Positions 45,319-54,378 are shown, counted from the stretch's first letter. The stretch: 64,000 nucleotides of DNA from Arenibacter antarcticus (GCF_041320605.1 NZ_CP166679.1:3830001-3894000), one strand, 5' to 3'. Translations and numbers: made by a program. Notes: generated from the sequence alone by a model not told the origin.

Positions 45319-46317
45319 ATGACAAAGACAATTTTATTAAAACAAAGGCCAGTGGGATCACCCACATTATCGGATTTTGAACTAAGAACTACCGAAACTG
45401 AAATGAATCTCGCTACGGGTGAGATGTTGCTTGAATCGACTTACATTTCAGTAGACCCCTATTTACGAGGAAGAATGAGCGATGCCAAGTCGTACGTAGC
45501 CCCCTTTGAGGTTGGAAAACCCTTACACTCTGGTGTAGTTGCCAAGGTAATCAATTCTCAGCATAATAATTTTAAGGAAGGTGATTTTGTATCTGGGATG
45601 CTGGATTGGAAAACCAAGCAAATTTCAAATGGTGATGGCTTATTAAAAGTAGATGGCGAGAAAGCGCCGCTTAGCGCCTATTTGGGCATACTGGGTATGA
45701 CCGGGCTTACAGCCTATCTAGGCCTTACACAAATAGGTAAACCCAAAGCAGGGGAAACTTTGGTGGTTTCCGGTGCTGCGGGGGCAGTAGGTAGTGTCGT
45801 GGGACAAATAGGAAAGATCTTAGGCCTAAAGGTAATTGGTATAGCAGGCACAGATGAAAAAGTTACTATGCTTACTTCAGAGTTTGGGTTTGACCATGCT
45901 ATAAATTACAACAGTACCGATGATATGGTTGCAGCACTTAAAACTGCTTGTCCCAATGGTGTAGACATTTATTTTGATAATGTAGGCGGACCAATTTCAG
46001 ATGCAGTCCTATTTAACATCAACCAATTCGCAAGGATAATCAACTGTGGAGCAATTTCCGTTTATAACAATACGGAAGTTCCGAAAAGTATTAGCGTTCA
46101 GCCCTTTTTAGTTAAAAATAGTGCGTTGATGCAAGGATTTATAGTTTCCAATTATGCCGAAAAATTCCCGGAAGCCATGAAACAGTTGTCCATTTGGTTG
46201 GGAGAGGGGAAATTAACGTATACCGAAACTGTGGTGGATGGATTTGAAAATACACCTCAGGCATTTTTAGACCTGTTTGATGGAAAAAATAAAGGAAAAA
46301 TGATCGTTAAAGTCTAA
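45319..46317 (+). CDS. NADP-dependent medium-chain oxidoreductase (CurA/LTB4DH-like)
   Basis: A 332-residue enzyme of the leukotriene-B4-dehydrogenase/CurA/PTGR group. Family marks are the N-terminal LLKQRPVGSPTLSDFEL, the STYISVDPYLRGRMSD segment, the NADPH motif VSGAAGAVGSVVGQIGKILG near 150-169, and the VDIYFDNVGG and GRIINCGAIS-like stretches after it. No zinc ligands are present, as expected. The group reduces the double bond of enones and enals with NADPH. It lies 85 bases after the TetR gene and 30 before the DJ-1-like gene, and is probably regulated with them. Confidence 0.93.
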   Translation: MTKTILLKQRPVGSPTLSDFELRTTETEMNLATGEMLLESTYISVDPYLRGRMSDAKSYVAPFEVGKPLHSGVVAKVINSQHNNFKEGDFVSGMLDWKTKQISNGDGLLKVDGEKAPLSAYLGILGMTGLTAYLGLTQIGKPKAGETLVVSGAAGAVGSVVGQIGKILGLKVIGIAGTDEKVTMLTSEFGFDHAINYNSTDDMVAALKTACPNGVDIYFDNVGGPISDAVLFNINQFARIINCGAISVYNNTEVPKSISVQPFLVKNSALMQGFIVSNYAEKFPEAMKQLSIWLGEGKLTYTETVVDGFENTPQAFLDLFDGKNKGKMIVKV

Positions 46318-46347
46318 GGACGTTAACGATTGTTTAAAGGAGTATTA

Positions 46348-47046
46348 ATGATAAAAAAACATAAAATGAACATCTTATTTGTATTAACATCACATGATAA
46401 ATTAGGGCATACCGGAAAGAAAACCGGTTTTTGGATCGAAGAATTTGCCAATCCCTATTATACCTTACTAGATGAAGGAGCAACCATTACTTTAGCGACA
46501 CCAAAGGGTGGCCCTGCCCCTATTGACCCTAGTAGTGACACCCCAGATGCCAGTACGGAGGACACGAAGCGATATAAGAAGGACATGGTGGCACAGGAAA
46601 GGATAAATAATACCATAAAACTGACCGAAATTGACGCTAACGACTACGATGCGGTCTTTTACCCAGGTGGTCACGGTCCCCTATGGGATTTGGCAACCGA
46701 TAGCACATCGATCCAACTTATAGAACGTTTTAATAGTCAGGGTAAGCCCATCGCATTCGTTTGTCACGCTCCTGCAGCACTAAAAGAGGTTAAAGCTGGG
46801 GATGGATCAGCGTTGGTAAAAGGTAAAAAGGTAACCGGATTTACCAATACTGAAGAAGCTGCGGTTCAGCTCACTGAGGTAGTGCCTTTTTTGGTAGAAG
46901 ATATGTTGAAGGAAAAAGGGGGAATATATTCCAAAGTTGCAGATTGGGGTGCTTATGCTATCCAAGAGGGGAATTTAATTACCGGTCAAAATCCAGCCTC
47001 CTCTAAATTGGTTGCCGAAAAGCTATTGGAATCCCTAAAGAAATAA
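46348..47046 (+). CDS. DJ-1/PfpI type 1 glutamine amidotransferase-like protein
   Basis: A 232-residue protein of the Hsp31-like branch. The start at 46348 follows AAAGGAG by five bases, one of the few strong ribosome sites here, so it is preferred to a TTG six codons up and an ATG six codons in. The nucleophile Cys lies in IAFVCHAPAAL after GHGPLWDLA, and an acidic partner is in the N-terminal EEFANPYYTLLDEG. Hsp31-like members have chaperone and glyoxalase III or deglycase activity against methylglyoxal. A decayed second copy of its 3' end lies 1.6 kb downstream. Confidence 0.93.
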   Translation: MIKKHKMNILFVLTSHDKLGHTGKKTGFWIEEFANPYYTLLDEGATITLATPKGGPAPIDPSSDTPDASTEDTKRYKKDMVAQERINNTIKLTEIDANDYDAVFYPGGHGPLWDLATDSTSIQLIERFNSQGKPIAFVCHAPAALKEVKAGDGSALVKGKKVTGFTNTEEAAVQLTEVVPFLVEDMLKEKGGIYSKVADWGAYAIQEGNLITGQNPASSKLVAEKLLESLKK

Positions 47047-47243
47047 CTTTCCGAAGCTTACCCACTAGACTTTTGGCTTCCTATCCAACTGGTTACTAGC
47101 TATAAACGCAAATTATTGTAGTTATAGCTCGGTCCTGAAACCCATTCTTAGCATCAGGAAAGTCCATAGGTTTTAGGAAAGGAAAATCAAGCCAGGATTT
47201 TTTAAGGCATTTAAAAAAGTACCTTAAAACTAATTAAATGAAC

Positions 47244-47283
47244 AAAAAAGGAGCGAAAACCGTAGTGTTTTCGCTCCTTTTTT
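47244..47283. terminator. Strong bidirectional terminator
   Basis: A perfect 17-base-pair stem, with A-run, GGAGCGAAAAC core and T-run (47244-47260 and 47267-47283), with a 6-base loop. It lies between the DJ-1-like gene and the convergent Old Yellow Enzyme gene and can serve both. Confidence 0.93.
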
Positions 47284-47403
47284 GTAGCCATATTGCTGAC
47301 CAATAAAAACTTAGATATGATGTTACCACAGCATCGAATTCACTTTAGAGCAGTAAACGTAATGCTAGAATGGTGATTTTCTGGATCAGATTACGGGCTA
47401 TAA

Positions 47404-48513
47404 TTAATTCTTTTGTGCTTCTACAATCTTAGGATAGTCTAAATAACCCTCAGTACCTGGTGTGTAAAAGGTATCTTGATCCCAATCAGTCAATGCCACA
47501 TTGGCTTCAAAGCGTTCCACCAAATCTGGATTAGAAATGAACGGCTTGCCAAAAGCAACCAAATCAGCGTCACCTGCCTCAATAACTTTATTGCCCGTTT
47601 CCTCATTAAATCCGGCATTTATAATTAAGGTTCCATGGTACAAGGGCCTAAAGTGCTTTGCTATTTGAGTTACTGCAAACGGTACCTCTGAAACGTCATT
47701 AAAGGGTTCGGACAAATGTACATATGCCATATCGTAATCATTGAGTCTTTTAATAATATACTCAAAGGTAGGAATAGTCTCTTCATCCATAGTCATACCG
47801 AAGATTCCGTGTAGGGAGGGATTAAACCTGGCTCCTATATTTTGAACAGGAATAACTTCTTTAATGGCATCTAATACTTCAAAGAAAAATCGTGATCTAT
47901 TCTCAATACTCCCACCGTACTCATCCATTCTAGTATTGGAGGTTTTATTAAAAAATTGATGGAACAAATACCCGTTGGACGAATGTATTTCTACACCATC
48001 AAATCCTGCTTCAATTGCATTTTTTGCAGCGTTCTTAAAATCTTCTACGGTGATCTTAATTTCCTCATTGGTCATCTCTTTAGGTGTAACCGTATCCTTA
48101 AAACCGTTTGGGGTATAGGATTGGGAGTTGGGGTCTATGGCAGAAGGAGCCAATGGCAATTCCCCATTATGGAAGTCTGGATGGGACATTCTTCCCACAT
48201 GCCATAATTGAACGAAAATTTTACCACCTTGGTCATGGACTTTTCTGGTAACCTCTTTCCAGCCCTCTACCTGCTCCTTGGTATGTATTCCTGGAGTATT
48301 AATGTAACCAACTGCTTTTTCAGAAACTTGGGAGCCTTCAGAAATAATTAGTCCGGCTGATGCCCGTTGTGCGTAATATTCTCCCTCAAGCGCATACGTG
48401 GGTGTATTTTCTTCATTGGTTGTACGGCTCCGGGTCATAGGGGCCATGACTACCCTATTCTTTAAGTTTAAATTCTTACTGTTATACGGAATTAATAGTG
48501 GTTTCTTATTCAT
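47404..48513 (-). CDS. Old Yellow Enzyme family alkene reductase
   Basis: A 369-residue FMN enzyme of the NemA/alkene-reductase class. The N-terminal LKNRVVMAPMTRSR, the QLWHVGRMSHPDF segment and the substrate-binding pair in HSSNGYLFHQF (His and Asn) are the family active-site features. The proton-donor Tyr is in NGYLF. These proteins use NADPH to reduce activated double bonds such as N-ethylmaleimide and maleate-type enones. It is convergent with the TetR unit and shares its probable role in electrophile removal. No close promoter match could be named. Confidence 0.95.
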   Translation of the reverse strand: MNKKPLLIPYNSKNLNLKNRVVMAPMTRSRTTNEENTPTYALEGEYYAQRASAGLIISEGSQVSEKAVGYINTPGIHTKEQVEGWKEVTRKVHDQGGKIFVQLWHVGRMSHPDFHNGELPLAPSAIDPNSQSYTPNGFKDTVTPKEMTNEEIKITVEDFKNAAKNAIEAGFDGVEIHSSNGYLFHQFFNKTSNTRMDEYGGSIENRSRFFFEVLDAIKEVIPVQNIGARFNPSLHGIFGMTMDEETIPTFEYIIKRLNDYDMAYVHLSEPFNDVSEVPFAVTQIAKHFRPLYHGTLIINAGFNEETGNKVIEAGDADLVAFGKPFISNPDLVERFEANVALTDWDQDTFYTPGTEGYLDYPKIVEAQKN

Positions 48514-48679
48514 ATATCTTTTTATAGTTAACTAAACATGACAAAGTTACCAATAACAATTGCGAAAGTAAATGACCTATATCAAGAAATGAAAATTAGC
48601 TTTAAATTTTTAACCTAATTTTTAGTAAAAGACATAGGGAAGAAATAATCGGAAAGTATACCAAGCTTGTAGCACGTAT

Positions 48680-48770
48680 CCAATCCAAGATGGGAATATA
48701 ATTACAGGTCAAAAAGCCATTGGAATCCCTAAAAAAATAATCTTCCGAAGTTTATCCAGTAGACTTCCTA
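48680..48770 (+). pseudogene. Decayed duplicate of the DJ-1/PfpI gene 3' end
   Basis: This piece aligns with 46959-47085, the last codons of the DJ-1-like gene and the bases after its stop. Shared blocks are GGGAATATAATTACAGGTCA (for GGGAATTTAATTACCGGTCA), ATTGGAATCCCTAAA, TTCCGAAG, and CCAGTAGACTTCCTA (for CCACTAGACTTTTGGCTTCCTA). About 30 internal bases are missing and the frame is broken. It shows that a tandem copy existed and was lost around the Old Yellow Enzyme gene. Confidence 0.8.
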
Positions 48771-48822
48771 TCGGAGAAATTTATTCCTTATTTCTTTTGG
48801 ATTTTAGTCTATCGCTAACTCC

Positions 48823-48936
48823 ATGAAAATGGTAGACAGTGTATTTTATATAGATATTTCCAAGTTTTTATTGAATGTAATCCTAACGGTATTGCTCCTT
48901 ATAGGACTGCTTTTCTGCATAAGGATTAAAATTTAG
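48823..48936 (+). CDS. Possible 37-residue single-helix membrane peptide
   Basis: An ATG at 48823 opens 37 codons with one hydrophobic helix, FLLNVILTVLLLIGLLFCIR, and a basic end (RIKI). No ribosome site is seen and the region holds decayed DNA, so it may not be expressed. Small one-helix proteins of this size often attach to larger membrane complexes. Confidence 0.3.
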   Translation: MKMVDSVFYIDISKFLLNVILTVLLLIGLLFCIRIKI

Positions 48937-49080
48937 TGCTCTTATCTTCAGTACGTTATATTTAATTTCTTTATGGTATACCTGCTCCTTTCAACCTACT
49001 AGATAATTTAAAACAATCTGTCAATATATAACCAAATACTTCCTTAATAAACTCATCTTTAGTTACTTAAAATTTATTGA

Positions 49081-49130
49081 AATAATAAAAGACAAAAAAG
49101 TCCTTTATTATTTAGTTTTATATAACTTTG
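49081..49130 (+). promoter_or_regulatory. Inverted repeat and -7 box upstream of the NO-reductase unit
   Basis: AATAATAAAAGAC (49081-49093) and GTCCTTTATTATT (49100-49112) form an imperfect palindrome (12 of 13) around six A. TAACTTTG (49123-49130) follows at 10 bases and fits the -7 consensus TAnnTTTG. This is a candidate promoter with an operator for the cupin and norZ genes about 230 bases downstream. No regulator gene is adjacent. Confidence 0.4.
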
Positions 49131-49359
49131 CGCTTTAAATAAATTATATGATTCTTATTATCCCCCAAATCACCCCTATTCCGAAAGATATTATAGTGGA
49201 TCAGTCCATTGGTACATGCTACCTAAAACCATATTCCAATTATTGGTATTTATCGTAATAATTTAGGTTTTCAAACTACAACGTTAAATAAATCGACATT
49301 TAATAAAAACAAAAAAACACCTAATACTTATTAATAATAATCCATTTAAAATTTCAATT

Positions 49360-49707
49360 ATGATGACAGCTTCGATTACAGATAATTTAGAATATAAAGA
49401 AAATAAACCTGCGGTAACATTGTTAATGGAGACCAGCACTACAAAAGAAATTAGAATATTAATGCGCAAAGGCCAGGAAATGAAGGAACATAAGGCTCCC
49501 TTTCCTATAACTGTTTCAATTTTTGAAGGGAGTATCGACTTTGGTGTAAACGGTGAAATATTACAACTTAAAAAAGGCGATCTCATTGCCCTGAAAGAAC
49601 ATGTACCCCATGATCTGTTTTGTACCGAGGACAGTATAATTAGGCTTTCAATATCAAAATTTGATACTGTTCAACGTGTGGAAAGTGTGGTTCATAACAA
49701 AGAGTAA
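49360..49707 (+). CDS. Small cupin protein upstream of norZ
   Basis: A 115-residue single-domain cupin. The motif region reads QEMKEHKAPFPITVSIFEGS (with the usual GxxxxxHxH reduced to one clear His) and GDLIALKEHVPHDLFC for the second motif, giving few metal ligands. It has no signal peptide and acts in the cytoplasm. It lies 19 bases upstream of the nitric-oxide reductase gene on the same strand, so the two are one unit. Cupins of this size next to NO reductase may be metal-based NO or redox sensors; that is inference. Confidence 0.85.
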   Translation: MMTASITDNLEYKENKPAVTLLMETSTTKEIRILMRKGQEMKEHKAPFPITVSIFEGSIDFGVNGEILQLKKGDLIALKEHVPHDLFCTEDSIIRLSISKFDTVQRVESVVHNKE

Positions 49708-49726
49708 TCAATAAAAGATATTAGAG

Positions 49727-51946
49727 ATGAAAAAAACGTGGACAGTATTTACCAGCGTTGTCGTGCTATCTTTTATAGTGCTAATTTGGATCGGAACAGA
49801 AGTATATCAAACGCAACCACCAATACCCGAGCGAGTAGTGGTAGAGGGAACAGGGGATATCCTATATACCAAGGCGGATATACAAATAGGTCAAAATGTA
49901 TGGGAATCCATTGGCGGTATGGAAGTAGGTTCTATCTGGGGCCATGGAAGCTATGTGGCGCCAGATTGGACAGCGGATTGGATCCATAGGGAAGCAGTGT
50001 TCATGCTAGAGCATTGGGCAAATAGGGATTACAATACCAACTATGCTAATTTGGATGTTGAAAAAAAGGCCGCCCTAAAAGCGCGACTCATTAAGGATGT
50101 TAAAACCAATTTATTTGACCCATCCACCAAAACCATAACTATTTCAAAGGAAAGGGCTGCTGCCATAAAAAACAATATAGCGCATTATAGTAGCATATTT
50201 TCTGAAGGAAAGGCAGAATATGCAATTCCTAAAGGCGCATTGGTCAATGAAGCAAAACTAGAGCAATTAAATGCATTTTTCTTTTGGACATCTTGGGCAG
50301 CCAGTACCAATAGACCCGAAAAGGATTACACCTACACTTCCAATTGGCCCCACGAACCCTTGATTGACAATACTATTACAGATGATTCCCTAATCTGGTC
50401 GGGATTATCAATTGTGCTCCTATTATTGTTTATTGGAATTCTTACTTATTATTATTTAAGAAATCATGAGAAGGGGGAATCATTGGAAAAACCGGATAAA
50501 GATCCTTTGACCAATCTTAAATTGGTACGATCGCAAAGGGCCGTCCTAAAATATTTTATTGTTATTTCATTATTGATTGCCTTACAAGTAGTTTTAGGAA
50601 TAATAACGGTACACTATACGGTAGAAGGACAAGCTTTTTTTGGTTTCGACCTCTCAAGCTACCTCCCCTACTCCATTAGTAGAACTTGGCATACACAATT
50701 AGCCATATTTTGGATCGCCGCAACTTGGTTGGCCACAGGACTATTTTTAGCTCCAATGATTTCAGGAAAGGAAATGAAATATCAAGTACTTGGTATCAAC
50801 TTTTTGTTTATTGCCTTACTAGTCATTGTACTGGGTTCTATGATGGGAGAATGGCTTGGGGTGCATCAATTATTGGAACTAACCACAAACTTTTACTTTG
50901 GCCATCAAGGATATGAATACATGGATCTAGGTAGGTTTTGGCAAATTTTACTGGGTATCGGACTTGTTTTATGGGTAATAATGGTCAGTAGGCATATCAT
51001 GTACGGGATTAGAAAAAATGACGAATCCAAACATCTTTTAATCATATTATTAATATCCGTTGTAGCTATAGGAATGTTCTTTTTCTCAGGATTAATGTAC
51101 GGGGAGAACAGTAGTTTACCAGTAATTAATTATTGGAGATGGTGGCTGGTACACTTATGGGTAGAAGGCTTTTTTGAAGTTTTTGCTACCGTGGTGATCG
51201 CCTTTATTTTTTCGAGAATGAAAATTATTTCCACAAAAACTGCCGGCAGGGTCTCCATTGCCTCTGCCTCTATTTTTTTGGCTGGTGGGATTATAGGAAC
51301 CTTGCATCATCTTTATTATTCAGGAACCCCCATACAGGCAATTGCCCTAGGTGCAACATTTAGTGCATTGGAAGTAGTGCCCTTAACCTTGATGGGCTTC
51401 GAAATAAGGGAAAATTGGAACCTATTGAAAAGTAGGGATTGGATACAGAAATACAAATGGCCCATATTCTTCTTTATCTCCGTAGCTTTCTGGAACTTTA
51501 TTGGTGCCGGTGTGTTTGGTTTTTTAATTAATCCACCAATTGCCCTTTATTACATTCAAGGTTTAAATACCACGGCGGTTCATGCACATACTGCGTTATT
51601 TGGGGTTTATGGTATGTTGGGAATGGGCTTTATAATCATCTGTTTGCGATTTTATTCAGATAGAATTTGGAGCAATACCAAACTGAAAAGAGCTTTTTGG
51701 CTTTTAAATATAGGCCTAGTTGCTATGGTTGTATTTAGCTTACTGCCTATTGGTATTATTCAGGCATATACCTCCATTACACAAGGGTATTCTTTTGCTA
51801 GGGATTCAGAATTACTCTATTCCCCAACAGTACAGACCTTAAAATGGATGCGAATGATCGGAGATATCATCTTCTCGGTGGGTATATTTTATTTCTGTTG
51901 GTTTGCTATAGATGAGACGCTTTATAATTATAAAAGGAAAAAATAA
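49727..51946 (+). CDS. norZ: Quinol-dependent nitric-oxide reductase (qNOR)
   Basis: A 739-residue single-subunit haem-copper-superfamily enzyme. A first membrane helix (7-27) leads to a periplasmic region (about 40-215) with GQNVWESIGGMEVGSIWGHG, the NorC-like part that lacks haem c in qNOR. A twelve-helix core follows. Haem and iron ligands are in SRTWHTQLAIFW, WWLVHLWVEGFFEV (His and Glu near iron B), LHHLYYSG and AVHAHTALFGVYG. It reduces two NO to N2O with quinol electrons at the inner membrane. It lies 19 bases behind a cupin gene and ends at a strong terminator. With cydAB at the left of the window, it gives the cell NO tolerance. Confidence 0.95.
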   Translation: MKKTWTVFTSVVVLSFIVLIWIGTEVYQTQPPIPERVVVEGTGDILYTKADIQIGQNVWESIGGMEVGSIWGHGSYVAPDWTADWIHREAVFMLEHWANRDYNTNYANLDVEKKAALKARLIKDVKTNLFDPSTKTITISKERAAAIKNNIAHYSSIFSEGKAEYAIPKGALVNEAKLEQLNAFFFWTSWAASTNRPEKDYTYTSNWPHEPLIDNTITDDSLIWSGLSIVLLLLFIGILTYYYLRNHEKGESLEKPDKDPLTNLKLVRSQRAVLKYFIVISLLIALQVVLGIITVHYTVEGQAFFGFDLSSYLPYSISRTWHTQLAIFWIAATWLATGLFLAPMISGKEMKYQVLGINFLFIALLVIVLGSMMGEWLGVHQLLELTTNFYFGHQGYEYMDLGRFWQILLGIGLVLWVIMVSRHIMYGIRKNDESKHLLIILLISVVAIGMFFFSGLMYGENSSLPVINYWRWWLVHLWVEGFFEVFATVVIAFIFSRMKIISTKTAGRVSIASASIFLAGGIIGTLHHLYYSGTPIQAIALGATFSALEVVPLTLMGFEIRENWNLLKSRDWIQKYKWPIFFFISVAFWNFIGAGVFGFLINPPIALYYIQGLNTTAVHAHTALFGVYGMLGMGFIIICLRFYSDRIWSNTKLKRAFWLLNIGLVAMVVFSLLPIGIIQAYTSITQGYSFARDSELLYSPTVQTLKWMRMIGDIIFSVGIFYFCWFAIDETLYNYKRKK

Positions 51947-51956
51947 AACATGTATT

Positions 51957-51990
51957 AAGAGGCAAGTAGCAAAGACTACTTGCCTCTTTT
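51957..51990 (+). terminator. Terminator of the norZ unit
   Basis: The 13-base-pair stem AAGAGGCAAGTAG/CTACTTGCCTCTT (51957-51969 and 51976-51988) has a CAAAGA loop and ends in T. It lies 11 bases beyond the norZ stop. Confidence 0.93.
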
Positions 51991-52052
51991 AATTTAGGTC
52001 GGTTCAAATATTTTTAATTTCAGCCCTTAGTGCAGAAACTTTTAAATATTCA

Positions 52053-52430
52053 TTACGCACTCAGTTCAGCCATTCTTTTGCCCACGTTTTCAAGGACTTC
52101 ATTCAATTGTTTGGTGGGGCTAAATTCTATTATTTTAAGATTTTCCTTTACTATAGCAGTATGTCCCGCAGGCCAGTAATACATTTCCCCTGCACCTACC
52201 AACTCTTGTTTCCCGTTGTCATAAATAATCAATATTTTTCCTTCTATAACATATCCCCAATGAGGAGCATGGCAACTATCGTTGTTTAACCCCTGTAATA
52301 ATGGGGTGAAATCTGTACCTGCCGGAAGTTCGTTGTACCCAAGGGTAATTCCCCCGCAATCAGGAATGGCTCTCATAAGAGTGTTTGGTGCTTGCATGGT
52401 AATCGGCATATCTTCTTTTTTAATTTTCAT
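52053..52430 (-). CDS. Cytoplasmic cupin protein
   Basis: A 125-residue cupin. The motif region is NDSCHAPHWGYVIEGKILI for motif 1 (two His) and GEMYYWPAGHTAIV for motif 2 (one His), a reasonable metal site. There is no signal peptide. It is the third gene of a unit with an FAD-linked oxidase and a secreted cupin; it starts 19 bases after the oxidase stop. Its substrate is unknown. It might modify the oxidase product or act as a sensor. Confidence 0.85.
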   Translation of the reverse strand: MKIKKEDMPITMQAPNTLMRAIPDCGGITLGYNELPAGTDFTPLLQGLNNDSCHAPHWGYVIEGKILIIYDNGKQELVGAGEMYYWPAGHTAIVKENLKIIEFSPTKQLNEVLENVGKRMAELSA

Positions 52431-52449
52431 GATGTTGCATTTTAGATTA

Positions 52450-53832
52450 TTATGGTCTTATGTTCTGATTTACTCTAAACAGGTTATTTGAGTCATACCT
52501 TTGTTTGATTGTTACCAACCTGTGGTAATTGTGTTTGTAGCTAGATTTTACTCGTTCCTGCCCCTCGTCCATCATAAAATTGGAATATGCGCCACCAGAA
52601 GAAAATGGATGTAGGGCTTCCCAATAGTTTTTACACCAACTGGTAATTTTATCACTATTTTTCGGATCGGGATCCACCCCTACAATTACTCCTGCATATT
52701 TGGCATCCCTATACGCCCATGCCGTATCTTCTGGCCCTACCCTACTTGCTGCCCCACTAATAGGGTACAAGTGCATCTGCGATAAGGGTGTTGGAATTTT
52801 GGAGCCGTATTTTAAGTGGCCAGCCCTAACCTCGGGTCCCAATGTATTAAAAAAATCGGCTCGCCAATACCATTGCAGGCCTGGTGGGAAGAGTCCATCA
52901 AACAGGGTTTGAACAGACGGATAAGGCATTTCACCTACATGTTGGAACAATGGATTTTTATCCAAAACAGATTTAAAAAGCGTATCAAACTTATCTGGAT
53001 CTCCCGTATAGCACCAAACTATCCCACAAAATTTCTTGTTGTGAAGCGCTTCAGGAAAGGGAGGTCCAGGTATAACCATAGTTGCAATAAACCCATTAAG
53101 ATCTTCTGGAGCCTTATGAATAAATTCGTCATACCAAGCCATAATTTCTTCTGTTTGCGCTATGGGCCATAGCGTTGGCCCTCCAATTACTGTTTTTACG
53201 GGATGTGCTTGAAATTTAAAAGAGGTAACAATTCCAAAGTTGCCGCCACCTCCGCGGATGGCCCAAAAAAGGTCTGGTAGATGTTCGGCATTTGTGGTGA
53301 CAAATGAACCATCTGCCAAGACCATATCGGCCTCTAACAAATTGTCTATGGTGAGTCCAAATTTCCTAGATAAATAACCTACCCCTCCGCCTAGGGTCAA
53401 TCCTCCTACCCCAGTGGAGGAAATTATTCCCGCAGGGACAGCCAGTCCAAAGGCATGTGTGGCATGGTCTACTTCTCCCCAAAGGTTTCCTCCCCCAACA
53501 CGAACCGTATTGTTGGACGTGTCCACACGAATAAACTTTATTCCAGACAAATCTACGACCAAGCCATCATCGCATACCCCTAATCCGCCTCCGTTATGAC
53601 CTCCACCCCTTACGGCGATCAACAGGTCATTTTCCCTACCAAAATTTACAGAAGCAATAACATCGGCTACATCTACACACTTGACAATCATCCCTGGATG
53701 TTTGTCAATATTGGCATTATACACCTTTCTTGCCTCGCTATATTTGTCATCCGAAGGCACTATTACCTCTCCTCGTATTTGTTTCTTAAAAGATGTAATT
53801 AGCCCGGGATCTATATCTACAACCATTTCCAT
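52450..53832 (-). CDS. FAD-linked oxidase, berberine-bridge-like
   Basis: A 460-residue PCMH-type flavoenzyme. The FAD domain (about 35-215) has AVRGGGHNGGG, whose His is the usual covalent FAD anchor, and STGVGGLTLGGGVGYLSRKFG. The second anchor Cys of bicovalent members is absent, so FAD is probably bound by one link. The C-terminal BBE segment reads YHRLVTIKQRYDSNNLFRVNQNI, typical of berberine-bridge enzymes and sugar oxidases. It oxidises an alcohol, sugar or alkaloid with oxygen. There is no signal peptide. It is the middle gene of a cupin-oxidase-cupin unit. Confidence 0.92.
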   Translation of the reverse strand: MEMVVDIDPGLITSFKKQIRGEVIVPSDDKYSEARKVYNANIDKHPGMIVKCVDVADVIASVNFGRENDLLIAVRGGGHNGGGLGVCDDGLVVDLSGIKFIRVDTSNNTVRVGGGNLWGEVDHATHAFGLAVPAGIISSTGVGGLTLGGGVGYLSRKFGLTIDNLLEADMVLADGSFVTTNAEHLPDLFWAIRGGGGNFGIVTSFKFQAHPVKTVIGGPTLWPIAQTEEIMAWYDEFIHKAPEDLNGFIATMVIPGPPFPEALHNKKFCGIVWCYTGDPDKFDTLFKSVLDKNPLFQHVGEMPYPSVQTLFDGLFPPGLQWYWRADFFNTLGPEVRAGHLKYGSKIPTPLSQMHLYPISGAASRVGPEDTAWAYRDAKYAGVIVGVDPDPKNSDKITSWCKNYWEALHPFSSGGAYSNFMMDEGQERVKSSYKHNYHRLVTIKQRYDSNNLFRVNQNIRP

Positions 53833-53898
53833 AACTCTAGTTTTTAATTGTTCGTATTATCAATATGTTTTTCCGAATCACTTTTTAGTATCGGTCTA

Positions 53899-54378
53899 CT
53901 ATTTTAATTTTATTGGAAATGCATCCAATGGTTCTTCAAAGGCAATGAATAGTACACAGGGATCTTTACTTCCGCATTTTGCGGTGTGCGATTTAGTTGT
54001 GGGGCCATAGGCATAGGAGCCAACCTTCATTATTTGTTCTTTTTCTCCCTCATAGGTAACACGCAATTCCCCAGACACAAGAACCATACGTTCGGCAGAA
54101 TTGTGCCAATGCGCAGGTATTTCATAATTGGCAGGTACCTTAAAAAAGACATCTACATTCTTTTTTGAAGGATCCCCGTGTAATACTGCTATTGTGCAGC
54201 CCTCGGGCATAAAGGATGGGCATGGGCCCCATTGTAAATCTTTGTCCTCATGTGTTTTTACCATGGAGGATTCCATTTCATTTGCCACATTCCCTTGTCC
54301 ATAAAAACAATAACTCAGCAATAATGTCGAAATAAGTAAAGCAGCTTTTATTTTAGAAAAATATATAGTGTAATTCAT
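53899..54378 (-). CDS. Secreted cupin protein (ChrR-like)
   Basis: A 159-residue exported cupin. A signal peptide ends near YCFYGQG (about 28). The cupin region has NYEIPAHWHNSAERMVLVSGE (motif 1, HxH) and KVGSYAYGPTTKSHTAKC (motif 2), matching the ChrR/DUF4437 group that binds zinc or another metal. CPSFMPEGC and CGSKDPC provide extra Cys. It is the first gene of the cupin-oxidase-cupin unit, 66 bases before the oxidase gene. The role in the periplasm is unknown. Confidence 0.88.
   Translation of the reverse strand: MNYTIYFSKIKAALLISTLLLSYCFYGQGNVANEMESSMVKTHEDKDLQWGPCPSFMPEGCTIAVLHGDPSKKNVDVFFKVPANYEIPAHWHNSAERMVLVSGELRVTYEGEKEQIMKVGSYAYGPTTKSHTAKCGSKDPCVLFIAFEEPLDAFPIKLK

Larger units (their letters stand above)
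48514..49359. other. Long intergenic region upstream of cupin-norZ unit
   Basis: An 846-base interval. It holds the DJ-1-like remnant (48680-48770), the small peptide frame at 48823, and the regulatory segment at 49081-49130. A further 37-codon frame at 49148-49261 (MILIIPQITPIPKDIIVDQS...) looks protein-like but has no ribosome site; it may be a gene fragment. The rest shows nothing. Confidence 0.45.
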
